Shown here: positions 36,328-44,817 of the stretch, piece by piece
Layout: each line of letters begins with the position of its first letter
Numbering within the stretch: position 1 is the first letter of the stretch
Source of the DNA: Chromatiales bacterium
GTDB taxonomy: Bacteria > Pseudomonadota > Gammaproteobacteria > UBA6429 > Thiohalophilaceae
Reading direction: 5' to 3'
Length of the DNA: 64,000 nt
Assembly (NCBI GenBank): GCA_027076325.1
Contig: JALTJZ010000070.1
Coordinates: 248,001-312,000 of the forward strand
The notes under the pieces: model-generated
What the model saw: the letters and a program-made list of their open reading frames with translations, nothing else
The model's database searches: none
Told to the model about the DNA's origin: nothing
Program-made: the position numbers and the translations under genes

Positions 36328-37274
36328 TACACTCCCATTTTTTTGCGTGGGTTATAGGCCATTTCCTGTTGCATCTTTTTATAAAGTGCTTTTGCCTCTT
36401 TCGTGTCTGCCGGTGGTAAGGTAATCACGGGCACAACATATAAGTCGCCGGGTGGTTTCGCCGGAATACCCCGCCCTTTTAAGCGTAGCTTACGACCATT
36501 TTGTGTTCCGGCGGCAATTTTAAGGTCAACCGGGCCACCCGGTGTTGGAACTTTAACAGTGGCACCTAATGCCGCTTCCCACGGTGTTAATGGCAAGTCC
36601 AGATAAACATCATGGCCTTCAACCTTATACATACTGTGCGGATTAAATTCAATTTCCAGATACAGGTCACCGGCCGACCCGTTACCCATTCCAGCCGACC
36701 CCTGGCCGGACAAACGTATGCGCTGCCCCTGTTTAACACCTTTTGGAATTTTAACGTTTAAAGTGCGTTGGCGATTAACCACATGGCCACTCTTGTCCAG
36801 CTCTGCTGACTGCAATGTAATTGCACGCGTTGCCCCTTTGTATGCATCTTCAAGATCAATTAACACTTTGGCATGATGATCCTCACCACGCGAACGAAAC
36901 CCGGCCTGGCCACCTTGCGATGAATTAAACCCACCTCGGCCAAACAACGATTCAAAAAAGTCACTGTACGATGATGCATCGCCTGCGGTATAGCCACCAC
37001 CACTAAATTCAAAGCCAGCATCCCAGTCTGGCGGTGGATTAAAGTCCTGCCCGGCTTTCCAGTTTTCACCAAATTTGTCATAAGCCGCCCGTTTTTCTGG
37101 ATCTTTAAGTACCTCATAAGCTTCACCAACGGCTTTAAACCGTTGTTCTGCATCGGCCTCTTTGCTGACATCCGGGTGGTATTTTCGTGCCAGCTTCCGA
37201 TAAGCACGTTTAATCTCATCCTGAGTGGCACTACGTTTAACGCCCATTGTCTGATAATAATCTTGAAAGTCCAT
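36327..37274 (-). CDS. cbpA: Curved DNA-binding protein, DnaJ-like CbpA
   Basis: The ATG at 37274 gives MDFQDYYQTMGVKRSATQDE (315 residues), the usual start; a slightly longer reading is possible. The J domain (1-70) has the HPD motif (RKYHPDVS). A Gly/Phe-rich linker (about 100-140) follows with no zinc-finger Cys repeats, and then the two C-terminal substrate-binding domains (ATVKVPTPGGPVDLKI, GRGIPAKPPGDLYV). It acts as a DnaK cochaperone and binds curved DNA. The CbpM gene follows directly. Confidence 0.93.
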   Translation of the reverse strand: MDFQDYYQTMGVKRSATQDEIKRAYRKLARKYHPDVSKEADAEQRFKAVGEAYEVLKDPEKRAAYDKFGENWKAGQDFNPPPDWDAGFEFSGGGYTAGDASSYSDFFESLFGRGGFNSSQGGQAGFRSRGEDHHAKVLIDLEDAYKGATRAITLQSAELDKSGHVVNRQRTLNVKIPKGVKQGQRIRLSGQGSAGMGNGSAGDLYLEIEFNPHSMYKVEGHDVYLDLPLTPWEAALGATVKVPTPGGPVDLKIAAGTQNGRKLRLKGRGIPAKPPGDLYVVPVITLPPADTKEAKALYKKMQQEMAYNPRKKMGV

Positions 37275-37447
37275 ATACGCCCCGTTATACAATTAACAGC
37301 TCGTGATTCCAATTTATCTCACGCTATTAAATATTATAGTTACTTCAATTATTTAGTTACTTATAAGTGCTTTATCAACCCCTCTGTTGAAAAATGATTA
37401 AGCCGCTTCAGTAGCAATGGTTGTGAAGGTTTTATAAGTTCCGTAAT

Positions 37448-37548
37448 AAAAAAACAGGGCTTAAGCTAAGGAAGTGCAGCATTGGCATGCTGCATTAAGT
37501 GCCTGTTTAAAAAAACAGGGCTTAAGCCTGTTTTTTTAAACAGGCACT
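37448..37548. repeat. Direct repeat plus two hairpins
   Basis: An identical 19-base segment (seven A, then CAGGGCTTAAGC) occurs at 37448-37466 and 37509-37527. Between them TGCAGCAT and ATGCTGCA form an 8-bp stem (37475-37494). The second copy is one arm of a long near-perfect palindrome at 37498-37548: at least 22 bp per arm, with one extra base at the centre. Confidence 0.85.
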
Positions 37549-37557
37549 AAAAAAATA

Positions 37558-37575
37558 CCCCGCCTAGGGGCGGGG
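37558..37575. terminator. GC-rich hairpin
   Basis: CCCCGCC at 37558-37564 pairs with GGCGGGG at 37569-37575 around a four-base loop, directly after the long palindrome. An A run precedes it at 37549-37555, so on the minus strand it would end in a T run as a terminator. Confidence 0.6.
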
Positions 37576-37836
37576 CAAGGGTGTGTTGCGCATCGCTGCG
37601 CAGGGGAGGAAGAATAACTAAATTACCTAACCATAAGGATATTCGTTAACTAGGTTATCGGCAACAATCCAGCCAACTTTAGAAAATAATGACAATATTT
37701 TACATAGCCTAAATCCTTGTTTCTAAATGGATTTTCATAACTAGCACTTAACACAAAGCAATAAATACGGTATGCTTAGCAGCTTTGATGGATTAATCAC
37801 TTTAAAATACGTCTTCCATCCCTAATGCAGAATGAC

Positions 37837-37857
37837 ACGGGAGCCATTCCCGTTTTT
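37837..37857 (+). promoter_or_regulatory. Attenuator-like hairpin in nhaD leader
   Basis: ACGGGA (37837-37842) pairs with TCCCGT (37848-37853), followed by TTTT and ending 19 bases before the nhaD ATG. Its shape is that of an intrinsic terminator just before the coding region, which suggests control by attenuation or a ligand-sensing leader. Confidence 0.5.
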
Positions 37858-37876
37858 GTCCGCAAAGAGTACAGAA

Positions 37877-39319
37877 ATGAAGCACCTAACCCGAGTTTTA
37901 AGCATTTTAATAATAATGCTTGTTCCTTTTGCAGTTTATGCCGCCACACCGCATGAAGCAGGCCACAACCTGGATTTAACCACCCACTGGTTTGGTATTA
38001 TTTCACTGCTTGTTTTTATCGTGGCTTATGTGCTGGTTGTGAGCGAAGAATTTTTGCATTTGCGAAAATCTAAACCTGTTATTATCGCTGCCGGGATTAT
38101 CTGGACTCTGATCGGTATTGCTTATGCAATACACGGCGACCAAACAACGGCCAGCGCCGCCATTCGTCATAACCTGCTTGAATTTGCAGAGCTGCTGTTA
38201 TTTTTGTTAGCCGCAATGACTTATATCAATACCATGGAAGAACGCAGCGTATTTGAAGCACTGCGTGCCTGGCTGGTTTCTCATGAATTTTCTTTGCGAA
38301 AAATATTCTGGATAACCGGCCTGCTTGCCTTCTTTATTTCACCTTTAGCTGACAACCTCACCACCGCATTACTGATGGGCGCGGTTGTACTCGCCGTTGG
38401 CCGGGGCAATACCGCCTTTATTGTTGTTGGTTGTATTAATATTGTAGTGGCCGCCAATGCCGGTGGTGCCTTTAGCCCCTTTGGCGATATTACAACGCTG
38501 ATGGTCTGGCAAAAAGGCCTGGTTGAGTTTACTCAATTTTTTGATTTATTTATTCCGTCCGCTGTCAACTGGCTTATCCCGGCAACAATTATGTCGTTGA
38601 CTGTTTCAAAAGACACACCGGAATCCATTAATGAACAGGTAATCGTAAAAAAAGGCGGCTTCGTTATTATTGGTCTGTTTATCGTTACCATTGGTTTAGC
38701 GGTTTCTGCCCATAACTTTTTACATCTGCCCCCGTTTCTCGGGATGATGACCGGGCTGGGGCTTTTAAAGTTTTATGGCTATTACCTGCGCCGTACAGGG
38801 CAATTACACGCTATCCCTCAATCCAGCATCGATGATGCCAGCACTGAAGTGTCCACCGACGAACCCGGTAAGGACAAGAAACCAGATGATTTTGATATTT
38901 TTACCCAACTTGCACGCGCAGAGTGGGACACCTTAATGTTTTTCTACGGGGTAGTACTGGCCGTAGGCGGTCTGGGCACTATTGGTTATTTAGCCATTAC
39001 TTCCGAAATGATGTATGTGGGTCTTGGCGCGACTTATGCAAACATTTTAGTCGGCGTACTATCTGCCATTGTGGATAATATTCCGGTGATGTTTGCAGTG
39101 CTAACCATGAACCCTGAAATGAGTACAGGTCAATGGTTACTGGTTACGTTAACTGCTGGTGTGGGTGGTTCGTTGTTGTCGGTTGGCTCGGCTGCTGGCG
39201 TTGCCCTAATGGGACAGGCACGTGGCATATACACATTTTTTGCTCATCTTAAATGGACCTGGGCCATTGCGTTGGGCTATGCCGCCAGCATATGGGTTCA
39301 TTTATTGCTTAATATATAG
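37877..39319 (+). CDS. nhaD: Na+/H+ antiporter, NhaD type
   Basis: The ATG at 37877 starts a signal-like hydrophobic segment (MKHLTRVLSILIIMLVPFAVYAA); an upstream in-frame start would read through the leader hairpin. The 480 residues hold about 12 membrane helices with NhaD-type features such as ISPLADNLTTALLMGAV and GGAFSPFGDITTLMVW in the first half and AIVDNIPVMFAVLTM and GSAAGVALMG in the second, an inverted repeat of the transport fold. It exchanges sodium or lithium for protons and is typical of salt-adapted bacteria. It appears to stand alone. Confidence 0.92.
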   Translation: MKHLTRVLSILIIMLVPFAVYAATPHEAGHNLDLTTHWFGIISLLVFIVAYVLVVSEEFLHLRKSKPVIIAAGIIWTLIGIAYAIHGDQTTASAAIRHNLLEFAELLLFLLAAMTYINTMEERSVFEALRAWLVSHEFSLRKIFWITGLLAFFISPLADNLTTALLMGAVVLAVGRGNTAFIVVGCINIVVAANAGGAFSPFGDITTLMVWQKGLVEFTQFFDLFIPSAVNWLIPATIMSLTVSKDTPESINEQVIVKKGGFVIIGLFIVTIGLAVSAHNFLHLPPFLGMMTGLGLLKFYGYYLRRTGQLHAIPQSSIDDASTEVSTDEPGKDKKPDDFDIFTQLARAEWDTLMFFYGVVLAVGGLGTIGYLAITSEMMYVGLGATYANILVGVLSAIVDNIPVMFAVLTMNPEMSTGQWLLVTLTAGVGGSLLSVGSAAGVALMGQARGIYTFFAHLKWTWAIALGYAASIWVHLLLNI

Positions 39320-39348
39320 TGGAATTTTGAGTTACTTTAATCTGTAAA

Positions 39349-41754
39349 TCATAATCCAGTGTTATCTTTAACCGTAGTACGTGTACTATTTTGTTCCAGC
39401 CATATAATAAACTGCTCAAAAGGCATGGGCCTTGCAAAATAATATCCCTGTGCAACATCGCAACCCAGTTCACTTAGTATGTTTAAAGTTGCTGCATCTT
39501 CTATACCTTCAGCAACAACTGATAAATTCATATGATGGGCAAGAACCAGTACTGCACGCACAATCGCTTCATTATCATTGTCCAGGGTTATATTGTGAAT
39601 AAATGATTTATCAATTTTAAGTTCATCGACGGGCAGTTTTTTTACGTATGCCAATGATGAATGCCCCGTACCAAAGTCATCGATCGATAAGGATACACCC
39701 ATTGCATCCAGCTTTGTTAATATCTCTATCGCAAAATCCGGGTCGTCCATAATGGCACTTTCTGTGAGTTCAAGAGTAAGCAACTCAGGGGGGACAGACC
39801 ATTTTTCAAGCATGCTAACAATAATTGATGCTATTCGTTCATCACGCAGGTTTAATGCAGATAAATTCACGGAAATATTTAAATATTTATCAAAAGACAT
39901 ACATTTTCGACAATCTTCCAGTGCCTTATTTAGCACCCATTCTGTTAATGGTTGAATAAAGCCGGATTGCTCGGCAATGGGAATAAAATCATCCGGTGAA
40001 ACCAGACCCTGCTCAGAGTGCTGCCATCGAACAAGTGCTTCTGCACCATAGACGCTTCCATCTGCTATCGATATTTTGGGTTGATAGTAAAGCACCATTT
40101 CATTTTTCTTGATACTTGCAAAAAGATCCTGCTCCAGTTTCAAGGTATGTAAGCTATGTTGGTTACGCACGGAATCATATATAGAAAAACCACACTTTCT
40201 ATTTTTCGCATCATACATTGCAATATCGGCATGGCTTACTAAGGTATGTATATCTTCGCCGTGTATTGGGTACATCGCAATGCCAATACTCAAGCCAATC
40301 GTCAGTTTATGTTCCTTTACAATAAAAGCCTGCTCCATTGCCAGCATCAGTTTACGTGCAACAATAACTGAGTCATCAAGCGTATTAATACCCGTAAGAA
40401 TGGCAGAAAACTCGTCACCACCCAGACGCGCAACCAGACCATCATCAATCTGGGAAATTAATTCATGATCCAGCTGGCAAACAACATCATCATCACGCAA
40501 AATATTATGCAACCGCAAACTCACTGCCTTTAATAATTCATCCCCTACATGGTGGCCTAAGGTATCATTCACACCTTTAAAACGGTCTAAATCAATTAAA
40601 AATAATGCAAAAGGTTTTTTTGTTCGATGATAAATCTGAATAAAATTTTCTAACGAGGCCTGAAATTGGTTACGGTTGGGTAACTTGGTTAATGGATCAG
40701 TGTAAGCCATGTGCTCCAGCGACTTATATAAACCACTCAACTTGGTTGACATATCATTAAAGCCACTGGTAATTTCAACGATCTCTTTTGTTCCTGTCAG
40801 CTCTAGCTGTTCTCCTATATGTGATTTATCTGAATGCAAACTGTTTAATTTATTGGCAAGCAGATTTAACGGTACCAGCATGGTCTTGCGCAAAACAAAT
40901 ATACCCAACAAAACAATTAAAAATGTTCCAACGCCTGAAATGACTAATACCTCAAATCGAGCCTTCTGTAATGATTGGGTAAGCAGGCTTATATTCTGTG
41001 CCGTCAAGATCGACAATATGGGTGACCCTGTTGTTGTTTTTAATTCATAACGAGAAACAAGCGAGTTGCTTTCGTTGTCAGGCCATTTGTCTGACTGAAA
41101 AATAACTTTATTGTCTTGTGATTCAAATTTAATTGGCATTCCCAAAGTTGATTCCATCGACGCCAGGTTGTAAGACGGTTCAGTAATAATAAGAATATAA
41201 CCCTTTAACCTTAATCCTCCCATCGGTACCATAACAGCATACATTGGCTGGTTCGCATACTGACATAAGCCCTGCAATATCTTCATACGCTGATAACCGG
41301 TACGAAGTCGTGCACGTTCATATAATTGGGGACAAACTGTTTTCTCGTGACCAGAAAAAAATACGGAGCCTTCTGATGATTCAACCATCACCGAAAGATC
41401 GATGTTGAGTAAAACAAGTTGCTCAAGTTTAATAACTCGACCTGTTACAAAATACTGATGAAATTGATTGTCCAGTAATTGTTGTAAAACTTTTTTATCT
41501 TTCGCTTTAAGTGCATTTTTAAATGCGGTTGTACTCTGGAGTGCAAGCCCAAGATCCCGTGATATATCCTTTAAATCTTTTAAACGTTCTTTCGTTTCTA
41601 TGCCGATGATTTCCGTCATCATTTTTTGCTGGTTATCAAAAACCAGATCACGATGGATAGAACCACTGATCAAAGCCAGCGTAAGTGCCAGCAACCCCAT
41701 TAAACCAAGAATGACAGCAAGAATGGTGCGGACGGAGAAAGTAAAAAGCCTCAT
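39349..41754 (-). CDS. Membrane GGDEF-EAL protein
   Basis: About 801 residues (ATG at 41754, with a GTG one codon upstream). Two membrane helices (about 5-30 and 270-290) enclose a periplasmic sensor of about 240 residues, then HAMP, GGDEF (about 350-520) and EAL (about 535-790). GGDEF is intact (RLGGDEF), but the RxxD inhibitory site before it is absent (IDDGLVARL precedes). The EAL motif is present (AEALVRWQ, then ELTESAIMDD and IDDFGTGHSSL), so both synthesis and breakdown of c-di-GMP are possible. A periplasmic rhodanese gene is just upstream. Confidence 0.93.
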   Translation of the reverse strand: MRLFTFSVRTILAVILGLMGLLALTLALISGSIHRDLVFDNQQKMMTEIIGIETKERLKDLKDISRDLGLALQSTTAFKNALKAKDKKVLQQLLDNQFHQYFVTGRVIKLEQLVLLNIDLSVMVESSEGSVFFSGHEKTVCPQLYERARLRTGYQRMKILQGLCQYANQPMYAVMVPMGGLRLKGYILIITEPSYNLASMESTLGMPIKFESQDNKVIFQSDKWPDNESNSLVSRYELKTTTGSPILSILTAQNISLLTQSLQKARFEVLVISGVGTFLIVLLGIFVLRKTMLVPLNLLANKLNSLHSDKSHIGEQLELTGTKEIVEITSGFNDMSTKLSGLYKSLEHMAYTDPLTKLPNRNQFQASLENFIQIYHRTKKPFALFLIDLDRFKGVNDTLGHHVGDELLKAVSLRLHNILRDDDVVCQLDHELISQIDDGLVARLGGDEFSAILTGINTLDDSVIVARKLMLAMEQAFIVKEHKLTIGLSIGIAMYPIHGEDIHTLVSHADIAMYDAKNRKCGFSIYDSVRNQHSLHTLKLEQDLFASIKKNEMVLYYQPKISIADGSVYGAEALVRWQHSEQGLVSPDDFIPIAEQSGFIQPLTEWVLNKALEDCRKCMSFDKYLNISVNLSALNLRDERIASIIVSMLEKWSVPPELLTLELTESAIMDDPDFAIEILTKLDAMGVSLSIDDFGTGHSSLAYVKKLPVDELKIDKSFIHNITLDNDNEAIVRAVLVLAHHMNLSVVAEGIEDAATLNILSELGCDVAQGYYFARPMPFEQFIIWLEQNSTRTTVKDNTGL

Positions 41755-41770
41755 CACTTAATTTAAAAAC

Positions 41771-42217
41771 TCAGTCTTTAATAAAAGGATAATTTTTATC
41801 TGTCCACTCTGCAAAACCACCTCGAAACCAGTAAATGTTATTGTAACCACACTTAAGTGCAATTCTGGAAGACTTAACACTACGCCCACATTTCACTCCA
41901 TTACAATAAAAAAATACCACTGCATTTTTTTTAGGAATGACTCTGGCAAGGCTTGCACAATTAGTCTCAATATCTGGCAGACTAATCGAACCTTCGATAT
42001 AACCTTGCATACGATCAGCAGGGATCCGCGCATCAATAATAAAAAGTTCGGGTGTTTTGGCTACAATATCCAGAAACGCCTCTGCGGACACTTTAGTTGT
42101 GCCTGGAATCAGAAGTGGAGCCTCATCTGCAGCAGTTGCATAACCTGGAATCAGACTGACTGACAATAACAAAGACGCCAGAATATATTGCCAAATAAAT
42201 CTTGTTTCCCGCGCCAT
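41771..42217 (-). CDS. Periplasmic rhodanese-like protein
   Basis: The 148-residue protein has a signal peptide (YILASLLLSVSLIPGYATA, about residues 11-29) and one rhodanese domain (FLDIVAKTPELFIIDARIPADRM, then GFAEWTDKNYPF). The active loop YCNGVKCGRS holds the nucleophilic Cys and a second Cys five residues later. A strong ribosome site (AGGAGATAG) precedes the ATG. Periplasmic rhodaneses handle sulfane sulfur or act in redox sensing; the function here is unknown. It lies 16 bases from the GGDEF-EAL gene, so cotranscription is likely. Confidence 0.87.
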   Translation of the reverse strand: MARETRFIWQYILASLLLSVSLIPGYATAADEAPLLIPGTTKVSAEAFLDIVAKTPELFIIDARIPADRMQGYIEGSISLPDIETNCASLARVIPKKNAVVFFYCNGVKCGRSVKSSRIALKCGYNNIYWFRGGFAEWTDKNYPFIKD

Positions 42218-42545
42218 ATGATCTATCTCCTTGATATTATTAAGGTTATTTTACCAACTTATTTACAGCTCATTTGCTAAACATATACTTTGTATTTATA
42301 TTCGGGTACCAGTTATATCATCGACCTATCCCCTGCAAACTTTAGCCACGTTTATCAGTCTAATACGATTCACAGGTTGTATTTAAGCCTGATTCGTTGG
42401 CTTCTATACTGTATTCGGGAAAAACCTGAAATAATACAAAATAACCAACGCATCCTTATTAAATTACAGCTATTCTTCAATATATAGAATATTAAAATAT
42501 ACACTGAGTTATTTTATTAAACAGATGATATAGAAAAGGAACCCT
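42218..42545. promoter_or_regulatory. Divergent region upstream of fadE
   Basis: This gap of about 328 bases holds no gene I can support. It must contain the promoter of the fatty-acid degradation operon and, on the other strand, that of the rhodanese gene. I looked for a FadR- or PsrA-like palindrome and found none I would defend. Confidence 0.4.
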
Positions 42546-44795
42546 ATGAAAGAATCATCAGCAACAATTTGGCGCCTACGCTGGATTACCGGCCCTATTT
42601 TTAAACTATTCAAACGTGTTACACCCGCGATGTCACAAACGGAACGTGAGGCACTGGAAGCTGGCAACGTCTGGTGGGACGGTGAGCTATTTAGCGGCCG
42701 CCCAAAATGGGGACGTTTGCGAAAAGTGCCCCCCCCTAAACTCACTACAGAAGAACAGGCCTTTCTTGACGGCCCGGTCGAAACACTTTGCAGCATGATC
42801 GATGACTGGAAAATCACCCATAAAGACTACGACCTGCCAAAAGATGTCTGGCAATATCTGAAAGATAATGGCTTCTTTAGTATGATCATTCCAAAAGAAT
42901 ACGGTGGCCTGGCCTTTTCTGCTTTAGCACACTCGGAAGTTGTACTGAAAATTTCAACCCGCAGTGTTTCTGCTGCCGTTACCGTGATGGTTCCAAACTC
43001 ACTGGGCCCCGGCAAATTACTGCTGGAATACGGTACAGAGGATCAAAAAAACCATTACTTACCACGGTTAGCAAAGGGAGAAGAAATTCCCTGCTTTGCA
43101 CTTACCAGCCCACATGCCGGTAGTGATGCCGGTGCAATCCCTGATTACGGTATTGTTTGTAAGCAGGACTTCGATGGCAAAAAAGATGTTATTGGCATGC
43201 GCGTTAGCTGGGATAAGCGCTATATCACCCTGGGCCCGGTCGCAACCCTGCTCGGCCTGGCTTTTAAATTGTACGACCCTGATCACCTGCTCGGTGACAA
43301 AGAAGATTTAGGCATTACGCTGGCATTGATCCCAACCGACACACCGGGTGTCAACATTGGCCGCCGCCATATGCCATTAAACATGATGTTTATGAATGGC
43401 CCTAACAGTGGCAACGATGTTTTTATGCCATTGGACTGGATTATTGGTGGCCAGGCTCGCATTGGCCAGGGCTGGCGTATGCTCGTTGAATGTTTAACGG
43501 ACGGACGTGCCATTTCACTGCCCGCCTTAAGCGTGGGTGCCGGTAAATTAGCCAGTCGCGGTATTGGTGCCTATGCCCGTATTCGCCGGCAATTTAAGTT
43601 ACCGATTGGAAAATTTGAAGGTGTCGAAGAAGCCCTGGCACGGATTGGCGGCTATACCTATATGATGGATGCGGCACGGTTGCTAACGGTTGGTGCATTA
43701 GACCGTGGTGAAAAGCCATCGGTTATTTCAGCCATTGTAAAATACCACTTAACCGAAGGTATGCGTAAAATTGTGAATGATGCCATGGACATTCAGGCCG
43801 GTGCCGGAATTTGTCTGGGGCCGCGTAATATTATCGGCCGGGTTTATCAGGCCGTGCCCATTAGCATTACCGTTGAAGGTGCCAACATACTTACCCGTAC
43901 CATGATAATTTTTGGCCAGGGTGCGATTCGCTCCCACCCTTATATTTTTAAAGAACTCGAAGCCATGGGCAACGATGACCCCGATGCATCACTGGAAGAA
44001 TTTGATCGTGCCCTGTTCGGCCACATTGGTTTCTTCTTCAGCAATACCTTTAGAAGTTTTTTTCACGGTTTAACGGCTTCCCTGTTTGTTATGGTCAGGG
44101 GCAAACGCCCGGTAAGACGCTATCATCAACAACTCACCCGCATCAGCGCCGCCTTTGCCTTAATGACCGACCTGGCCTTAATGACCTTAGGCGGCAATTT
44201 AAAACGTAAAGAAAAATTATCCGGCCGTTTAGGTGATGTTTTAAGTTACCTGTATTTAGCTTCTGCCTCACTCAAACATTTTGAAGATAATGGCTGTCCG
44301 AAAGAAGAACAGCCGTTAATTCACTGGGTGTCACAGCACTGCTTATACAAAGCACAAAATGCATTGCATGGTTTACTGCAAAATTTACCGAACCGCCCTG
44401 TTGCCTGGCTAGCACGTTTGGTTATTTTCCCACTTGGCCGTCATTTTTCACCACCCAGTGATAAACTCGGGCATCAGGTTGCGCACCTGTTAATTACACC
44501 ATCCGAAATACGTGACCGCTTAACCAAAGGACTTTATATCCCTGACAATAACACCGAAACACTCGGCAAACTTGAGCAGGGATTTAATAAAGTCATTACA
44601 GCCGATCATGCAGAGAAAAAGCTCTACCGTGGAATGAAAGGTTACAAACCAAATTATAACGGACTTGACGATCTTATCGAACAAGGTTTAAAGAAAAATG
44701 TTATAACAGAAGAAGATGCAAAACTGATACGCGAAGCGGATGAAGCCCGAACCGATATTATTCAGGTCGACGATTTTGCACCTGACTACAAATAG
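42546..44795 (+). CDS. fadE: Acyl-CoA dehydrogenase, FadE type
   Basis: The 749-residue protein is a FadE-type enzyme (E. coli FadE is about 814), lacking the N-terminal membrane segment of the long form. Dehydrogenase motifs are CFALTSPHAGSDAG for FAD binding (about residues 175-190), WDKRYITLGPVATLLGLAF, and the C-terminal helical domain (ITVEGANILTRTMIIFGQGAIRSHP). The last 200 residues match the FadE-specific extension. It catalyses the first step of beta-oxidation. A ribosome site (AAAGGAACC) precedes the ATG. It leads a five-gene co-directional set ending at 50562. Confidence 0.94.
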   Translation: MKESSATIWRLRWITGPIFKLFKRVTPAMSQTEREALEAGNVWWDGELFSGRPKWGRLRKVPPPKLTTEEQAFLDGPVETLCSMIDDWKITHKDYDLPKDVWQYLKDNGFFSMIIPKEYGGLAFSALAHSEVVLKISTRSVSAAVTVMVPNSLGPGKLLLEYGTEDQKNHYLPRLAKGEEIPCFALTSPHAGSDAGAIPDYGIVCKQDFDGKKDVIGMRVSWDKRYITLGPVATLLGLAFKLYDPDHLLGDKEDLGITLALIPTDTPGVNIGRRHMPLNMMFMNGPNSGNDVFMPLDWIIGGQARIGQGWRMLVECLTDGRAISLPALSVGAGKLASRGIGAYARIRRQFKLPIGKFEGVEEALARIGGYTYMMDAARLLTVGALDRGEKPSVISAIVKYHLTEGMRKIVNDAMDIQAGAGICLGPRNIIGRVYQAVPISITVEGANILTRTMIIFGQGAIRSHPYIFKELEAMGNDDPDASLEEFDRALFGHIGFFFSNTFRSFFHGLTASLFVMVRGKRPVRRYHQQLTRISAAFALMTDLALMTLGGNLKRKEKLSGRLGDVLSYLYLASASLKHFEDNGCPKEEQPLIHWVSQHCLYKAQNALHGLLQNLPNRPVAWLARLVIFPLGRHFSPPSDKLGHQVAHLLITPSEIRDRLTKGLYIPDNNTETLGKLEQGFNKVITADHAEKKLYRGMKGYKPNYNGLDDLIEQGLKKNVITEEDAKLIREADEARTDIIQVDDFAPDYK

Positions 44796-44817
44796 CCCTC
44801 ACTGACGGAGAATAAAC

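Larger units (their letters stand above)
37275..37876. other. About 600-base gap with hairpin stack before nhaD
   Basis: No gene is seen between cbpA and nhaD. The left half is AT-rich and holds the cbpA promoter. The middle (37448-37577) is crowded with three hairpins and a 19-base direct repeat, listed separately. The right part, about 37780-37860, is a structured leader for nhaD with possible pairing of GATGGA (37787-37792) with TCCATC (37815-37820), followed by a terminator-like stem. Confidence 0.6.

Noticed and set aside
37448-37577. CRISPR-like repeats
   Set aside because: Only one 19-base direct repeat pair is present, with no regular spacers and no cas genes.
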